64,000 bases of DNA from Rallus limicola. Taxonomy: Eukaryota > Chordata > Aves > Gruiformes > Rallidae. Shown here piece after piece: positions 1 through 11,990 of this stretch. The position numbers were made by a program, and so were the translations under genes. Location of the stretch: positions 12,471,331-12,535,330 of the forward strand of contig JAKCOZ010000003.1 of NCBI GenBank assembly GCA_022605955.1. The letters are read 5' to 3'. The stretch's first letter is position 1. Every line of letters begins with the position of its first letter. The notes under the pieces are model-generated. The model was not told the origin of the DNA. It searched no databases and saw only the letters and a list, made by a program, of their open reading frames with translations.

Positions 1-645
1 CGATAGTATCTTTTGAAGTACTCAAAATATCCAAATAGATTAGATTCTTTGAGAATCTGTCTCAATATCTTTCTTTTAGAATGAAAATAATGCACAATCT
101 GATACAGGAGAGACAGAAGGAAAAACGAGTATTTTTGGTTAACTATATAAAACCTAAGTCCAGAAAAGCGCATGAAGGACATGTTTAATTTCAGTGAGAT
201 TTCTCACCTAGTTACTCAGACACTTAAAAAATACTTTAACTGTTATTGGCAGTAGCCAGTGCCTTTTTATGACAAACAAAACCATTTAAATACATTCTTT
301 GAAGAATCCCTTTACAAAAGGTAGTCTGAGATTTCAGGTCAAGACCATTCAAGACATGGCAGTTTTAATTTCATTAATTTTAACATAACTCAGCAAAGGC
401 ATCTGTGAAAGTATGTAATAGTTTCACCCTCACTGGAGGCCAGATGCCCATGAAAGTGGCTCTATCACTCCCCTTTTCCACTGGACTCGGGAAAAAAAAT
501 ATATTGGGAGACTCAGGGGTCTAGATAGGGACAAGAAGAGATCATTCCACAATTACTATTGTGGCCAAAACAGATTCAACATGGACTAGAAAAAAAACAT
601 CTGATTTATTACACACCCACACACAAACACACTGAATTGGGAGTA
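1..645. other. Unique AT-rich non-coding DNA
   Basis: I see no gene, RNA or transposon here. A short CA-rich simple run (about 611-632) lies just before the tail of the CR1 that begins at 646. No open frame carries a recognisable motif. Confidence 0.6.
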
Positions 646-1254
646 TCATAAAATCATAGAGGTTGGAAGGGAACTTGAGAGATCATAGGGTCCAACCCCC
701 CTGCCAAAGCAGCTCCCTAGCCCATATTGCACAGACAGGCATCCAGACAGGTCTCGAATGTCTCCAGAGAAGGAGACTCCATCACCTCCCTGGTTAGCCT
801 GTTCCAGGGCTCTCTCACCCTCACTGGGGAAAAGTTCTTCCACATGTTGGTGTGGAACTTCCTATGCTCCAACTGGCAGCCATTGCCCCTTGTCCAGTCT
901 CCACAGACCACTGAAAAGGGGCTGGCCATTTCCATCTCTGCCCCACACTTCAGATATTTAGAAACTTTATTAAAGTCCCCCGCTTCGCCTTCTTTTCTCC
1001 AGGCTGAACAGTCCCAGCTCACTCAGCCATTCCTCATAGGGAGATGCTCTAGGCCTTTAATCATCTTTGTAGCCCTTCTTTGGACTCTCTCCAAGAGATC
1101 CCTGTCTTTTTTATACCAGGGAGCCCAGAACTGGACACAATACTCCAGGAGGGGCCTGACCAGGGCAGAGTAGAGGGGGAGGATCACCTCCTTTGACCTG
1201 CTGGCAACACTACTCCTGATGCACCCCAGGATCCCCCTCTTAGCCACTAGGGCA
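646..1254 (-). mobile_element. CR1 LINE, 5'-truncated, young-looking subfamily (copy C)
   Basis: Read on the minus strand this is the 3' part of a CR1 retrotransposon: the last roughly 170 codons of ORF2 plus a short 3' UTR. The encoded fragment includes the CR1 C-terminal block around [18 protein letters not shown], followed by the block containing YLKCG and FSVVCGD. It closely matches the copies at 16,780 and 60,398 over their shared length. The reading frame breaks near 1034-1042, where one base is missing from a run of C after the codons for EHLP. The 3' end lies at the left (tail remnant of TCATAAAATCATAG type). The 5' truncation is near 1254, inside the codons that read TALVAKRA in related copies. 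It has no promoter or endonuclease domain and is dead. Confidence 0.93.
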
Positions 1255-1860
1255 GAAACCAGAGCAGAAAGCCCTTTCTTCCCTCCCTTTCCAGTGCGCT
1301 CATTGATGACGACTCTGGGAAGGCTTCGATACTACAGACTGATGCCAAACCTATGTTGACCCTTTTTTGCCCATGTTCCCTGCGGGAACAGCACCATCCC
1401 CACTGTCCACAGCTCTGGTTGTTAGGGAAAGGAGAGTACAGTGGGTATCACATGTGGAATGGAGGCCATTATCCCTGGGTGCTAAGAAGTGTCTCAGGCA
1501 AGATGCATCTTCGCCTTGGATCTGGGCCCCAACCTGATGCTGTCCTGCAGTTTGGAAACCTTCCTGGAGCTTTGAGGCAGGCATGGGCTGAATTTCACCC
1601 TGTGGTGTCAGGGCCAGTGGAAGGGACCTGAAACTGTGTGGCAAAAGGGAAAGTGGGGACAGGGCACTAGTGGCTGGCATCTCCATGCTTATCGCCTGGC
1701 TGGGAAAGAGGGTCCTGGTATAACTGTACTGGTACCCAGAAAGGGGTGTTGGTGCTCCAAATTCCCTGGAGATGTGTTCCTAGTTTGTGCTTTTGAAAAG
1801 TTCTATCATCCTCTCAGTAATATCTCAGATCTAAGCTCTGAGAAGGCTGAATACATCTCA
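1255..1860. other. Unexplained, locally GC-richer unique stretch
   Basis: After the CR1 truncation point the sequence stays visibly richer in G and C than its surroundings to about 1760, then returns to AT-rich DNA. Both strands have open frames of about 75-110 codons (minus 1351-1686; plus 1353-1631 and 1636-1863), but none shows a motif I recognise. Openness on both strands is what low stop-codon density in GC-richer DNA produces. It could be an old unrecognised repeat, a decayed processed copy or a regulatory patch. Confidence 0.35.
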
Positions 1861-4514
1861 TGACTCCCTGTCAGGTCAACAGATGGGCACTTCAGTGCCC
1901 TTTAACGGAAAGTCACCCACCTCAAAAACTAATGATTTCTTCTTACAGTATTCAGTAGGCAAACCATACTGTGGCTGAGAATGTGGCTCTGATGGATAAA
2001 CTGAGCCTAAAATATTGAGTGAAGTATCTGAAATGTTTGCCCTGGTTTTACCCTTCCTATTCTGAGCACCTCAGAGACAGATCCGGGCTCTTTAGAAGTC
2101 CACAGCCTGAAGCAATATGGTCATTTCTATATTTTATGTTTCTAAATAGAGATACGTGGTACATCACCACCATATCTTACTGTGTAGTATCTCAGTGCCT
2201 TCAAAAGAAGCAACACTAGTGTAGTATTAACAGTGGAGTGATACTAGCTCAGTTTTCTGTTAAGAACAGAATAACTGCAGTAATACAGATGAAGGAAATG
2301 AGAAGGAGCAAAAAGTATGCGTTTTGATATGAATCTAAGTTCAATACGTACTACCCAGATTCAGATTTGAGATTCAAGGAATTAATGGGGGTTAAAAATA
2401 TTTGAATTTAAAAAGATTTTATTAAATGCCATTTGATTTCTGTCCTTAAAAGTGATAGGAAGAAAATGAGAGAGATCCTGAGACCTCACATATCTCTCAT
2501 ATAGTACAAGATTTTTCCCCCCTCACAGAGTCAAGATACAGAAGGGATGCCTAGCATGTACTGTAACTATGCTTCAGTTTTGAGAGAATTTAAAATCTTT
2601 GTAGAGAAATTACAGTATTTGTTAAGGTATTGGTTTTGCTTTTATGTTGTCTCATGTTATAAGGTCATTATGTACCCATGCAGGGGAAAAAGTATTCAAC
2701 AGACACATATTTTACTTTTTTGTTACTTTCTGCATTGTATGTTTAGCCTCTGTGTGCTATATGCTATCACTGGAGCTTGTAATTGCCTGTAAGACTGATG
2801 GTATATTGTTCTACCTAATGAAATGTAAAATTGGTTTTTGAAATAAACAAAAGAAAGTTGTTAAATCATACAAAAGAAGGATGTTGACTGTAGGCCTTCT
2901 CACTTCAGACTATGAGGAAAAACACGGCCTTCATGATGACGCCTTTCATCACAGTGGTTTCCTGGTGGCAACTTCAGTACTACAAATACCCAGACTTTTG
3001 AGGTATAAGCACAAAAAAGCAAAGAAGGCATGCTCTAAACGAGAACTTTCTCAAACTATTCTCTCTTACTGATGCAATTATATGAGTGTGAGAACAATTG
3101 TTTCTGTCATGTAAGTTTCAAGACTTTTTCACTGAACAACTTCAGCTGAAGATATGTCCAAATTCAGCATATATTGCCTATAGTGAAATCACCAAAGTCT
3201 CATAAACAAGTATATTTAGGAGTGACATACTCAGCTGGTTTAAATCAGCAGGCACAAATGATTAAGCTTTCATCACCTAAACAGGAGGACGTACACATAC
3301 ATTTTATACTAGTTTTTTTCTACCTTTTATTTCCAGTTCCCCTGTCAAGTAGAGTCCTCGGTACAGTACAGTACAAATTGCAAACTTAGACAAGCCTCAA
3401 GCAGAGGCTAAGAGTGAAGGATCATATATCTTATTTTATAAACAAGGTACTTCAGCAATGCAATAGGAAGACAATATCAGTGAGTCTTTGGAAGATCTAA
3501 AATTAACGGTTCAATAAATACCATTTAAGTTCAGAGAGCAGCACCTGTTTTTCTTTCTCCCACCTCACTTACTGCCACTAGTCTTCTGTCTTCCTATGAA
3601 GAAAAGCAGTTTTCTAAATACTTGTAAAAGAAAAAAATGTTTTGTTCCCCAATATGCAGGTAAGGACAAATAAGGGCTTCAGACTTCGCAGCAATGTTCA
3701 GACACCTAAATCCTCTCATTTTGATGCCTTATAGCCAAAGAAAATCCCACCAGATATCTGTCCGTATGAGTAGGTGCGTAAACAATGTCGAAAGGCAGGC
3801 CCCCAGAGACCAACTAGACATGCTCTCAGAGCTTCTTTACACACAGAAATATCTTGAGATTAATCTGTAAGATTCAACTTGTGGGCAGCCTAAATGAACC
3901 CATTTTATTTTGTCATACGATGAGTTGCTGCATTTCACCAGGCAGACAATAATAGCATATGAAGTCATGCTCCAACCATGTGAACAAATCCAGATGAGGT
4001 AGATAAATGAGCCAGAGTAAGAAGGCAGTTAAGACTGCATGATAAATTAATAAGATCACTCATCCTTCAGTTCATCAGTTTATCACATAAGTACTACCTG
4101 TACCTATACACTTTGAAAAACACATGCCTCTTTTCCACACCTCTCTGTATTGGCTTTGTGCCAACCAATGTTTGCCAGCATAGGCTTCAGCTGCATTAGG
4201 AAGTAGGTACCAATCAAAACTGTTCCCATGTATATTTTTCAACATTTTCACCTATGCCAATCTCTGTCTCCCATGTTTTAACTGATCATCTGCTTTCCTT
4301 GAATGGGTTGTTCATGCAATTCAGGGACTTATATCCTGCCTTTGAATAGAATAATCTTACCTGTAAAAGCAAAAATATTTAGTAGGACTGAGTTGAACTT
4401 AATTACTTCAACTTTAGAGAAATAAAACTCCACTATTCCATCACTTTTAAAGGGTGGCTTCTCAAAAATAAACAATCCACACATTCCTAATCAGTTCCTT
4501 AAGCGTAACTTTCC

Positions 4515-4528
4515 TTTTTTTTTTTTTT
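4515..4528. repeat. Poly-T run
   Basis: Fourteen consecutive T. No retrotransposon body is attached on either side, so this is a plain homopolymer, not a retroposon tail I can identify. Confidence 0.9.
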
Positions 4529-5345
4529 GTATCGGATAAGTGTAGAATTTTCTTCAGAAATAGCTTCAGAAATATAGAAATACTTCACTTCTTTTAGCCA
4601 TTCTCATCTTGACCTATGACATTTGAAGGAAGGGACTGTGGTACGGCTGGAAAATACTTTCCATTTCACCAGATATGAAAACATGACTGAAGAGTTGATT
4701 TATTTAATTACTGTACATAAAGTCTTATCTTAAATGTTTAGATAATTCTTCTAATACCTGAAGTTCAGGAAAGGGAGTAGAAAAATTTGTTTTGAAGACA
4801 ATGCATGAAGGTCTGTATGATCCTAAAAGACATCAAATAAAGCAGTATATTAATGAATTTTACTGGCATCCACTGGATGCATTACTTAACATTAAATGGT
4901 AAGATTTTGTGAGTAGTGTGTGGCCAGCAAGAATGAAGCATGGCCTGAGGCATTCTCTAGCCTCTGAAGCACTGCAGATACTTAGATATTTTTTTTAGGT
5001 GCCCAAAATCACTTCAAATGGCAAGCCAAGTAACATTTCAGGGTCCATTACAACCTTAAATTGCTTTCACTGTTGGTGATCTACAGAGATTTCACTGGTC
5101 TTCATTCTATATTATGGTGGAATTATGGGGTTAGTCTTCTTATAATAGGGATATTTTTCATTTTCGCAAAAAGGTTCTAATGCCAGTGTTAATCATAATG
5201 AACCACTGCACATCAGGTTTTTTTCCAGCAATAGAATCAGAAATATCTTTTTGACCAGCTGTGATATAAATGAACCAGACCCCTGAGAATGAGAATGGAA
5301 AAAAGACATGGTAGATTTCATGTGTAAATCTCAGAAGACAAAGTG

Positions 5346-5398
5346 CTCTCCTCTCACCCCTTTCCCTCCGTTCCCCTTTCCTCCCCTCACCTCTCTCT
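5346..5398. repeat. Polypyrimidine tract
   Basis: About 53 bases almost wholly C and T on the plus strand, interrupted by one G and a few A. The opposite strand is correspondingly purine-rich and so stays free of stops, which explains the minus-strand open frame at 5331-5558. Such tracts can form triplex DNA in principle. No function is shown. Confidence 0.8.
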
Positions 5399-7087
5399 GA
5401 TGTGCATGGTAAGGCCTGCTTGCTTCTAGCAATACCTCAGCTATGGATTCCAGATGGAAAATTAACTCCAACATTTCCCTCAGCCTGTATAGACTATTAA
5501 GAAAGGCAAGCTTTCTGTGTAGGTCAACCCAGTAAAATCTACTCTTGAATAACCTCATGGCTATGTTCTTCAGTACATAACTTGAAATTCTAATAGTTTA
5601 TTATAATGTTTCATTGCTGCCAGATGAGGAACAAAAACAGTATGGGGAGGAAGTGAAGAATATAAGAAAAGCTCAGAAAAAATATAAGGGATGTCAGTGT
5701 GGATACTACTGTTATCTGGTTCTGAGGGACCAACAAATACAAATACATATAATTATCTCTAAACTCTTTCAAACTACATAAATACTTTTCTTTTTTAAGG
5801 AATTGCAAATCCAAGTAATTTTTTTTTAATCTGAATGTACTTCTTGAAACAATCTCTTTAAAGCTCTCAACAATCTTCCTTAAAGGGGATAAAATGTATC
5901 TGCTTGAAAGATTGTTTATGAAATATGTTACTATTCAAATTCATTTGTAAGTATACAGAAGAATTATAAACCATAGAGAAAAAAAAATAAAACAAACACC
6001 TGTGTGTAATTACAAATGAGACTTGATTCCAGAATTCAGGCCTGAACTCATTTGGAATGTAAAAGATCTGAAAATTACATCAAAACATGGATCATGATCT
6101 GGCACAACTTGAGCAATCAAAGTTACATAAGGCAGAGTTTGGAATTTAATTCCAAATGAAAGAGTCCTGAAGGTCTGCATATTGTTTTCCATTAAGAAAA
6201 GAGAGTAGCACATTTTTCAGAATAAGCAAATTGTGTATTTCTTCCAGTAAATTGATAACTACCGTATGTGAACACACACACTTGTAGTCAAACTGTTCAA
6301 CATATGGGCACCCAAACACCCACATTTACCAATCTGCAGACAGTCCCTCACACACAGTTAACTCACCACCTCACATTAGCTAGGGTCTTACACAACTTTT
6401 CTAGTCTTCAGCAAAGATACCGCATTGTTTGCATGGGGATACTACATATATACATATGTATACCACAACTGAAATTTACAGCAATCTAACTTTACTTTCT
6501 ATAACTTTACTGCAGAAATGATATAATATATATTAAAAACATATTATTAAGCATTCTGAGAAGAAAAATTCATGAAAATACCCCACAAGGCAGACTCACG
6601 AATCCTGGAAATCAATTGACAGTCTGAGTGATATTTCCGTACCCAGTTTTTATGTCAGCACTTTACATGTATGAATTACTAATTTTATTAGGAGCAGATT
6701 ATTAAACAGTTCATATTTACTGCTATTATTATTATAATTTTTTGGCTCTGAAAAAATTACTGAATGTGTGACAATTTAGCAATACAGCAGACTGATATGC
6801 TTCTCTCCATTTGTCCTGGCAAATTCTTATTAGGAGAGACTTTTGGTTCTGAAAGTCTTTTAAACTTCAGAATTATCCTAAACTGGGAATACAAATAGAT
6901 ATTATATTTCAGTGGGTGGTCTGTCGTACTTAATTTCAGGCTGAAATAAACTTAGAGAAGATCTAAAAGCTCTTTTCCTTGAAGAAATGGATGAAGAAAC
7001 CCATCCTGCACTCAGATCTTCGCTTGAAGGAAATCAAATGGAAGGACAATCTTCTTTTTTACCATCCCTCTTGAATCCTCAGCACAA

Positions 7088-7126
7088 TATGTGTGTGCAC
7101 ACACATGCAAACACACACACACATGC
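7088..7126. repeat. Interrupted TG/CA microsatellite
   Basis: A GTGTGTG run passes directly into CACACACA and a second CA run, interrupted by ATGCAA. The TG-to-CA switch makes the left part self-complementary. Confidence 0.9.
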
Positions 7127-8978
7127 AATTTGAACCTCAGTGGGCCTGCTGCAATACCTGAAGTCCCATTTTATTATTTTCCAGTATTACCTGTTTAATA
7201 AGAAGAGCTGCTACAGTCACCCAATTTACAAAGGTAGTTTTTTGTCCCATTGCATTCGTATAACCAGTTGGATATAAACTATTTTTCCATTCCCTTGGTA
7301 CACAAAATAGCATTTTGAATTTCCTTTCAGTGTGGAGTGGCTAGGATTTAACTTCAGGTTTTAGGTTCATTTGTTCCATGTGAAAATTGTGTGAAGTCCA
7401 TATCTAACCATGGATGAAATATTTCTATGTGAATAAAGTCATGTAACACATTAGTGTTATTAGTAATGCATGTTCTATTAACATTTCTACCTTAGCAACT
7501 ATTAACATCTATAGTACACTCTAAAAATGCAAAACAATATATTGTGATTAGCAAATTATATATTTTCAAATGAAGTAATTTTACTATACTTAATCTGGAC
7601 AGCACAGCACTGATGTCACAATGTTGTTCTATATGAGTTACATACCATTATTATGTAGGCCTCCGTGCGACAACTGTCCCAATGTGGTCTGGAATTTTCA
7701 CACTCTTCCTTACCCTCTCTGTATACACAATCATTAGGCTCTTGAGAATTCTGGCCTATTACCCAGGACTCTCTGATGAGACTCATGAGCAGTGTCCACA
7801 AAAGCAATTTCCATCCAAGAGGGAACCTAGGAATAAAAATAAAATTAAAAAAAATCTAGCATGCAACAGCTTCTATCAGCGGTTCCAAAAAGTAAATTAA
7901 TCTGACAGCTAAATTTTGAGTCTTTCTGAGTCAAACTATCAGACATTTACCATGAAATAGAAAGCCCAGCTGCCCTTGGTAAAAAATCGCGAGAATCAGA
8001 AGAGGATTTTATTCACAGCAGATGTCACAGAAAATGAACTGAATTGCTGGATGAGTTGTTGAGTAAGTTTGAACTGGTTATCTGATTGTGTCTGCCTCCC
8101 TCTCTTACATTTGTGGATATTTTTGGGGTTTTCTTTTTTTTTTTTTAACAAGAAGTGAGGCTTAGCTATGGGTCACCTTGGATGGCTACCAAGAAGAAAT
8201 ATCTCATCCCTAAAACCTACATAATTCTCTAACCAGTCAGTGCCAAGACAATTGACAGCACTGTTTCATCTGTTATAGAAACAATAGGAGTCCCTATACA
8301 AAAACTAATCATAAAACAGATAACAAATCAGTGTTTGATCCCTGAAATACCAACAAAATCTAGGGAGGCAATGGATATAAAAAGTTTTATCCCTTTCTTC
8401 AACAACTGCAATATCATTTCCATTATTTCTCCAGGCTCCCATTCTGAATTCAAAGCAATTTATCTGAAGTTCAGACACTGTCAGTGTGATTTAGTTTCAG
8501 TTTTATGGCAACTGCAGGTCTCTAATAAGTATGCTCCTTTCATTGATTTTGTTCCCCTTCAGCTGCTGCTGTAAATGTAATTGAAATTTTTGGTTTTTTC
8601 CCTGACCTAACTTTTTTTTTTTTACTGACAGTAGAGCAATCTGAACAGTGTCCTACGAGTTTTATATACCCTATTAATAAGAAATACAGTTTCTCCTAGA
8701 AATGGACTACCATAATAACCATTATGACATTCATATTTTTAAAAATCACTTAATTCTGCATATATTTTTTCATTTTTCATAGGTAGTCTAATGAACAAAT
8801 ATAATCTGAATATTACATATTTGTCTTGCCATCAACTTACATAATCTACAACTAAAATTTTAGCTCACAAATTCCCAAGTATTTGAAACTGGAATTTTAA
8901 TACTATAACAGTTTCTTTCACCTTTGCATATAGGTTGTTGTACAGGTGTACCTAAGCATTGTGCATCAGTGTACAAGA

Positions 8979-9004
8979 CAGTATGTGGTAACAGTATGTG
9001 GTAT
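8979..9004. repeat. 13-base tandem duplication
   Basis: The unit CAGTATGTGGTAA at 8979-8991 is repeated at 8992-9004 with one change at its last base. This is a local duplication in otherwise unique DNA. Confidence 0.9.
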
Positions 9005-9521
9005 AAGACTCATATCTGCTTCCCCATCTGTAGAAAGGAAAAGAATGAAAAATCTTGCCTAAGGAAGTCTTAAATGTAATAAATTAATTATTCATTTATT
9101 TCTGAAAATGGTGAGGTCACTTCACTCATTTCCAGAGAAGTTGTTCACAGACTGGTTCTTGGGAAAGGTTATGTCTTCAACAATGCTCAGTGACAAAAGT
9201 GATTTAGTGTGTTGTTACCATCACAGAATGGGCCTTTGACCAGGATAGAAAGGTAATCTCTAAACTGATCCTGAGAGGCTCGGTGGGGAAAATGTTATGT
9301 GCACCTGAGTGCCAAGTATAACCAGAAGCACAGGTGCTGCCTTCTCAGTCACAAATTGAGTTTTCATAATAACCCAAAGTGCAAGCAGCTCTGGGATTGG
9401 TGGCATTTTTTTTTTCTATCGATCTTAGCCTTTTAGTTTATATTTGGGCCCCTTTAACTAAAAGGTCCAAGTTGCAGAGGATTCTTGGCGTCCCTTGCAT
9501 TATCACAGCCACAAGTACCTG

Positions 9522-9972
9522 TCACAGAATGATACAATCATTAAGGTTGGGAAAGACCTCCAAGATCAACTAGTCCAACTATTCCCTTACCACCTATATT
9601 ACTAACTGAACCATGTCCCTAAGTACCCCATCCAATCTTTCCTAAAACACCTCGAGGAATGGTGACTCCAGCACCTCCCTGGGCAACCCCTTCCAATGCC
9701 TAACCATTCTTTCTGAGAAGAAATTTCTCATAATTTTGGACCTGAACCTCCCCTGGCACAACTTGCAGCCATTACCTCTTGTTTTATTGATACTTATCTG
9801 GAAGCAGAGGCTGACCCCCAGCTCACTGAACCTCCTTACAGGTAGTTGTAGACAGCCATAAGGTCTCCCCTGAGCCTCCTCTTCTCCAGGCTAAACAGTC
9901 CCAGTTCTCTCAGCCATTCCTCACAAATTCTTCTTCCAGATCCTTCACCATCTTCCTTGCCCTTCTCTGGAA
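9522..9972 (-). mobile_element. CR1 LINE 3' fragment, older divergent subfamily
   Basis: The left end has the degenerate CR1 tail (CACAGAATGATACAATCA) followed by a minus-strand CR1 3' UTR and the end of ORF2. Recognisable blocks include the antisense of the segment ending CTTCCAAC-type termini and CTCTTCTCCAGGCTAAACAG, which is antisense to the codons for LFSLEKRR. No frame is intact. It is more diverged from the subfamily at 16.8 and 60.4 kb than those copies are from each other, so it is probably an older insertion. The 5' truncation is near 9972. Confidence 0.9.
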
Positions 9973-10449
9973 ATGCTATCCTGATGGCAGATATGAGCTT
10001 GGGATAATGAAGGACTGAGAATCCTGCCTGAGTTTCTCAGGGTTATGAGAGGATGGGCAAGGTGACCAAAGGAAACTCCTGGCTGCGATCTTGGGGTAGA
10101 GGAGTGGTATGCACTCCATTTAGTACAGGCAAGCACTGAGCTCTGGTGCAAGTTTTTGGATAGCCCAGTAAATGCTACTTTAAAGCTAACTAAAATGTGG
10201 TACTGCGTGGCACTGTTGTACGGCATTGTCTATGCTGGTATTATGCATTATTGGGCACTGCTATTACACAGAACAATTTCTTAAGCAAGAACTTAAACAT
10301 AGTAGTTGAATGAAGAGGCATGTGAAATAAAGAGAAACAAAATTATTCCTATGAAAGTTTTGGAAAAACCCTGAACAGACACTCTCAGCTGATGAAACAT
10401 ACTGTTCTGATACTCATGCATTGCTCCTGTTTCTGAATTAGTACTCATT
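9973..10449. other. Unique non-coding DNA
   Basis: No recognisable gene or repeat. A minus-strand open frame of 93 codons (9945-10226) begins inside the CR1 fragment and has no motif. Confidence 0.5.
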
Positions 10450-11300
10450 TCAGTAATATTTTTTTTTTGCCATTAGGGGCTTAATAGATTGATTTCAGTC
10501 TGACCTGCTTTGGGTGCTGCAGTTAATTAGAGACCTCACAGTGTAAGGACGTAACTCTCGCGCTTTAGTCTCTGCTTCCCAGGGAGAGGCAGTTATCCTT
10601 GACACAGGGCAGCTGACAATCCTGTCTGTTATTAGCCAAGCCCCAGACATCTGTGGTTTCAAAATCATAATCCTCAGATGCATGGAATCAAAGTGATAGC
10701 ACACAGAGTTGTCTGTGCCAGCTAAATTTCAATTCCACAATAGCTGTCAAGCCCCCTGCAAAAATGAAAGTGTTACGAATGAGTAAATAATCACCTCAAA
10801 ATGTGTTTGGGAAACAAAATTTACCCAACAAATATTTTAACGCAGATTAGCTAATGGTCCCTTTGGTGTAGATCTTCCCTATAATGGATATTAATGCCTT
10901 TTGATGTCTCCTTTCCAGCCCTGATGAGAAAAAGCCAGTGAATCAGCGGATTAGACTCTGAGAGAACCAGTGACTGGAGATAATCACTTTCAGAGCACAC
11001 ACAATAGGGGCTGCGGTTTCCTCCAGCAGTGGAAAGCGAGTGTGATCCTCTTCCTCTCCAATCTCCCTTTTGTTCTCATCCCTCTTTCTCATTTTCCTTC
11101 CTTAATCTCAGAATAATATCCTGTCTTGTCTGCTGCCCTGAAGGTTTGCTTAATATAGTCATAAAAAGCTGCCAATGTATTTTAAAAGAGTCAGAACAAT
11201 AAATGTTTAAAGCCATGCTGAGGAGAAAGCTGTAAACTATCAGCACTGCTATTTATTTAAACCATTGTATTTAGTTTAAAGGTGAAATTAAATAAGATCC
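10450..11300. promoter_or_regulatory. Candidate conserved non-coding element (unproven)
   Basis: This stretch has no repeat signature and mixed composition. It contains a homeodomain-type TTAATTA at 10523-10529, a cluster of three CpG dinucleotides at 10550-10562 in an otherwise CpG-poor region, ATTAGCTAATGG near 10846, and a pyrimidine-rich patch at 11041-11105. These resemble vertebrate developmental enhancers, but that is an inference from texture only. Comparative alignment is needed to decide, and it may simply be neutral unique DNA. Confidence 0.25.
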
Positions 11301-11990
11301 TAAAAGCATCCTCTAACCAAGTGCAGATATTTAGGCTCTGATCCTGCATAGGGAAACAGTGTTGTCTGATAGCAGCCCTGATTCCCTAATACAGTTTATT
11401 TAACATTCTGTATGACTGGACTCTTTGATACCAACCCACTAAGGGGTAAATCTGTCTAAGGAGTAAATCTAGTGTGGGGTGGTTCACTGCAGTAACACAT
11501 AACATTACTTCAGCCTCCTAGACTGCAGGGAGAATGCATGGAAAGGACATGGTCTTATCTGCAGAGCTCACATCTCTATTGCAGAGGGACAATGGGAAGC
11601 AGACAAAGGTAGATCACTTGACTCTGCTGGTCCTCAGCAACAGAAAATTCGAAAGGACCATCTGCTGAGAAAAAGAACTCCGTAATTTATAAAGAATTTC
11701 CACAGAACAAGAAGTCTATGCCCCTGATATCTTCTTTTTCAAACTTTGAAAACCTCCAAAAGTCTGGTCCATGGGCATCACTACTCCAGTGTGACAATAG
11801 AAATAGAGGCAAATATGTTTCATATGCCTTGGGGTTTGTTCCCCATTTTTTCTTTCATTAGTTGTTCATCTCAACTGTGATGTGGATGCTAAATCTGAAA
11901 TACAAATTATTCACTCCAATAAAAGATAATGTAAGATACAGAAATAAAGAAGTACCTGCTTCCTGGGATGCTCTAAAAATGACCTGACCC
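11301..11990. other. Unique non-coding DNA
   Basis: No gene or young transposon. The short phrase GGCTCTGATCCTGCA near 11333-11347 resembles the end of the ancient palindromic repeat seen at 27,938, but I could not find the matching opposite end. Confidence 0.45.

Larger units (their letters stand above)
1861..9521. other. Unique AT-rich non-coding DNA, 7.7 kb
   Basis: No gene or transposon was recognised. It holds simple-sequence items listed separately: a T run at 4515-4528, a polypyrimidine tract at 5346-5398, a CA/TG run at 7088-7126 and a 13-base tandem duplication at 8979-9004. Open frames are all under 85 codons and have no motif, signal peptide or splice-site context I would defend. 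Confidence 0.55.

Noticed and set aside
727..1173. 148-codon plus-strand open frame
   Set aside because: It is antisense to the CR1 ORF2 fragment encoded on the minus strand at 717-1247.
2881..3072. Small plus frame with a Lys-rich end as a small protein
   Set aside because: Only 63 codons, no family match I know, no promoter or splice evidence.
11333..11347. A second copy of the ancient palindromic repeat (GGCTCTGATCCTGCA)
   Set aside because: Only one 15-base end is visible and no inverted partner follows within a plausible distance.
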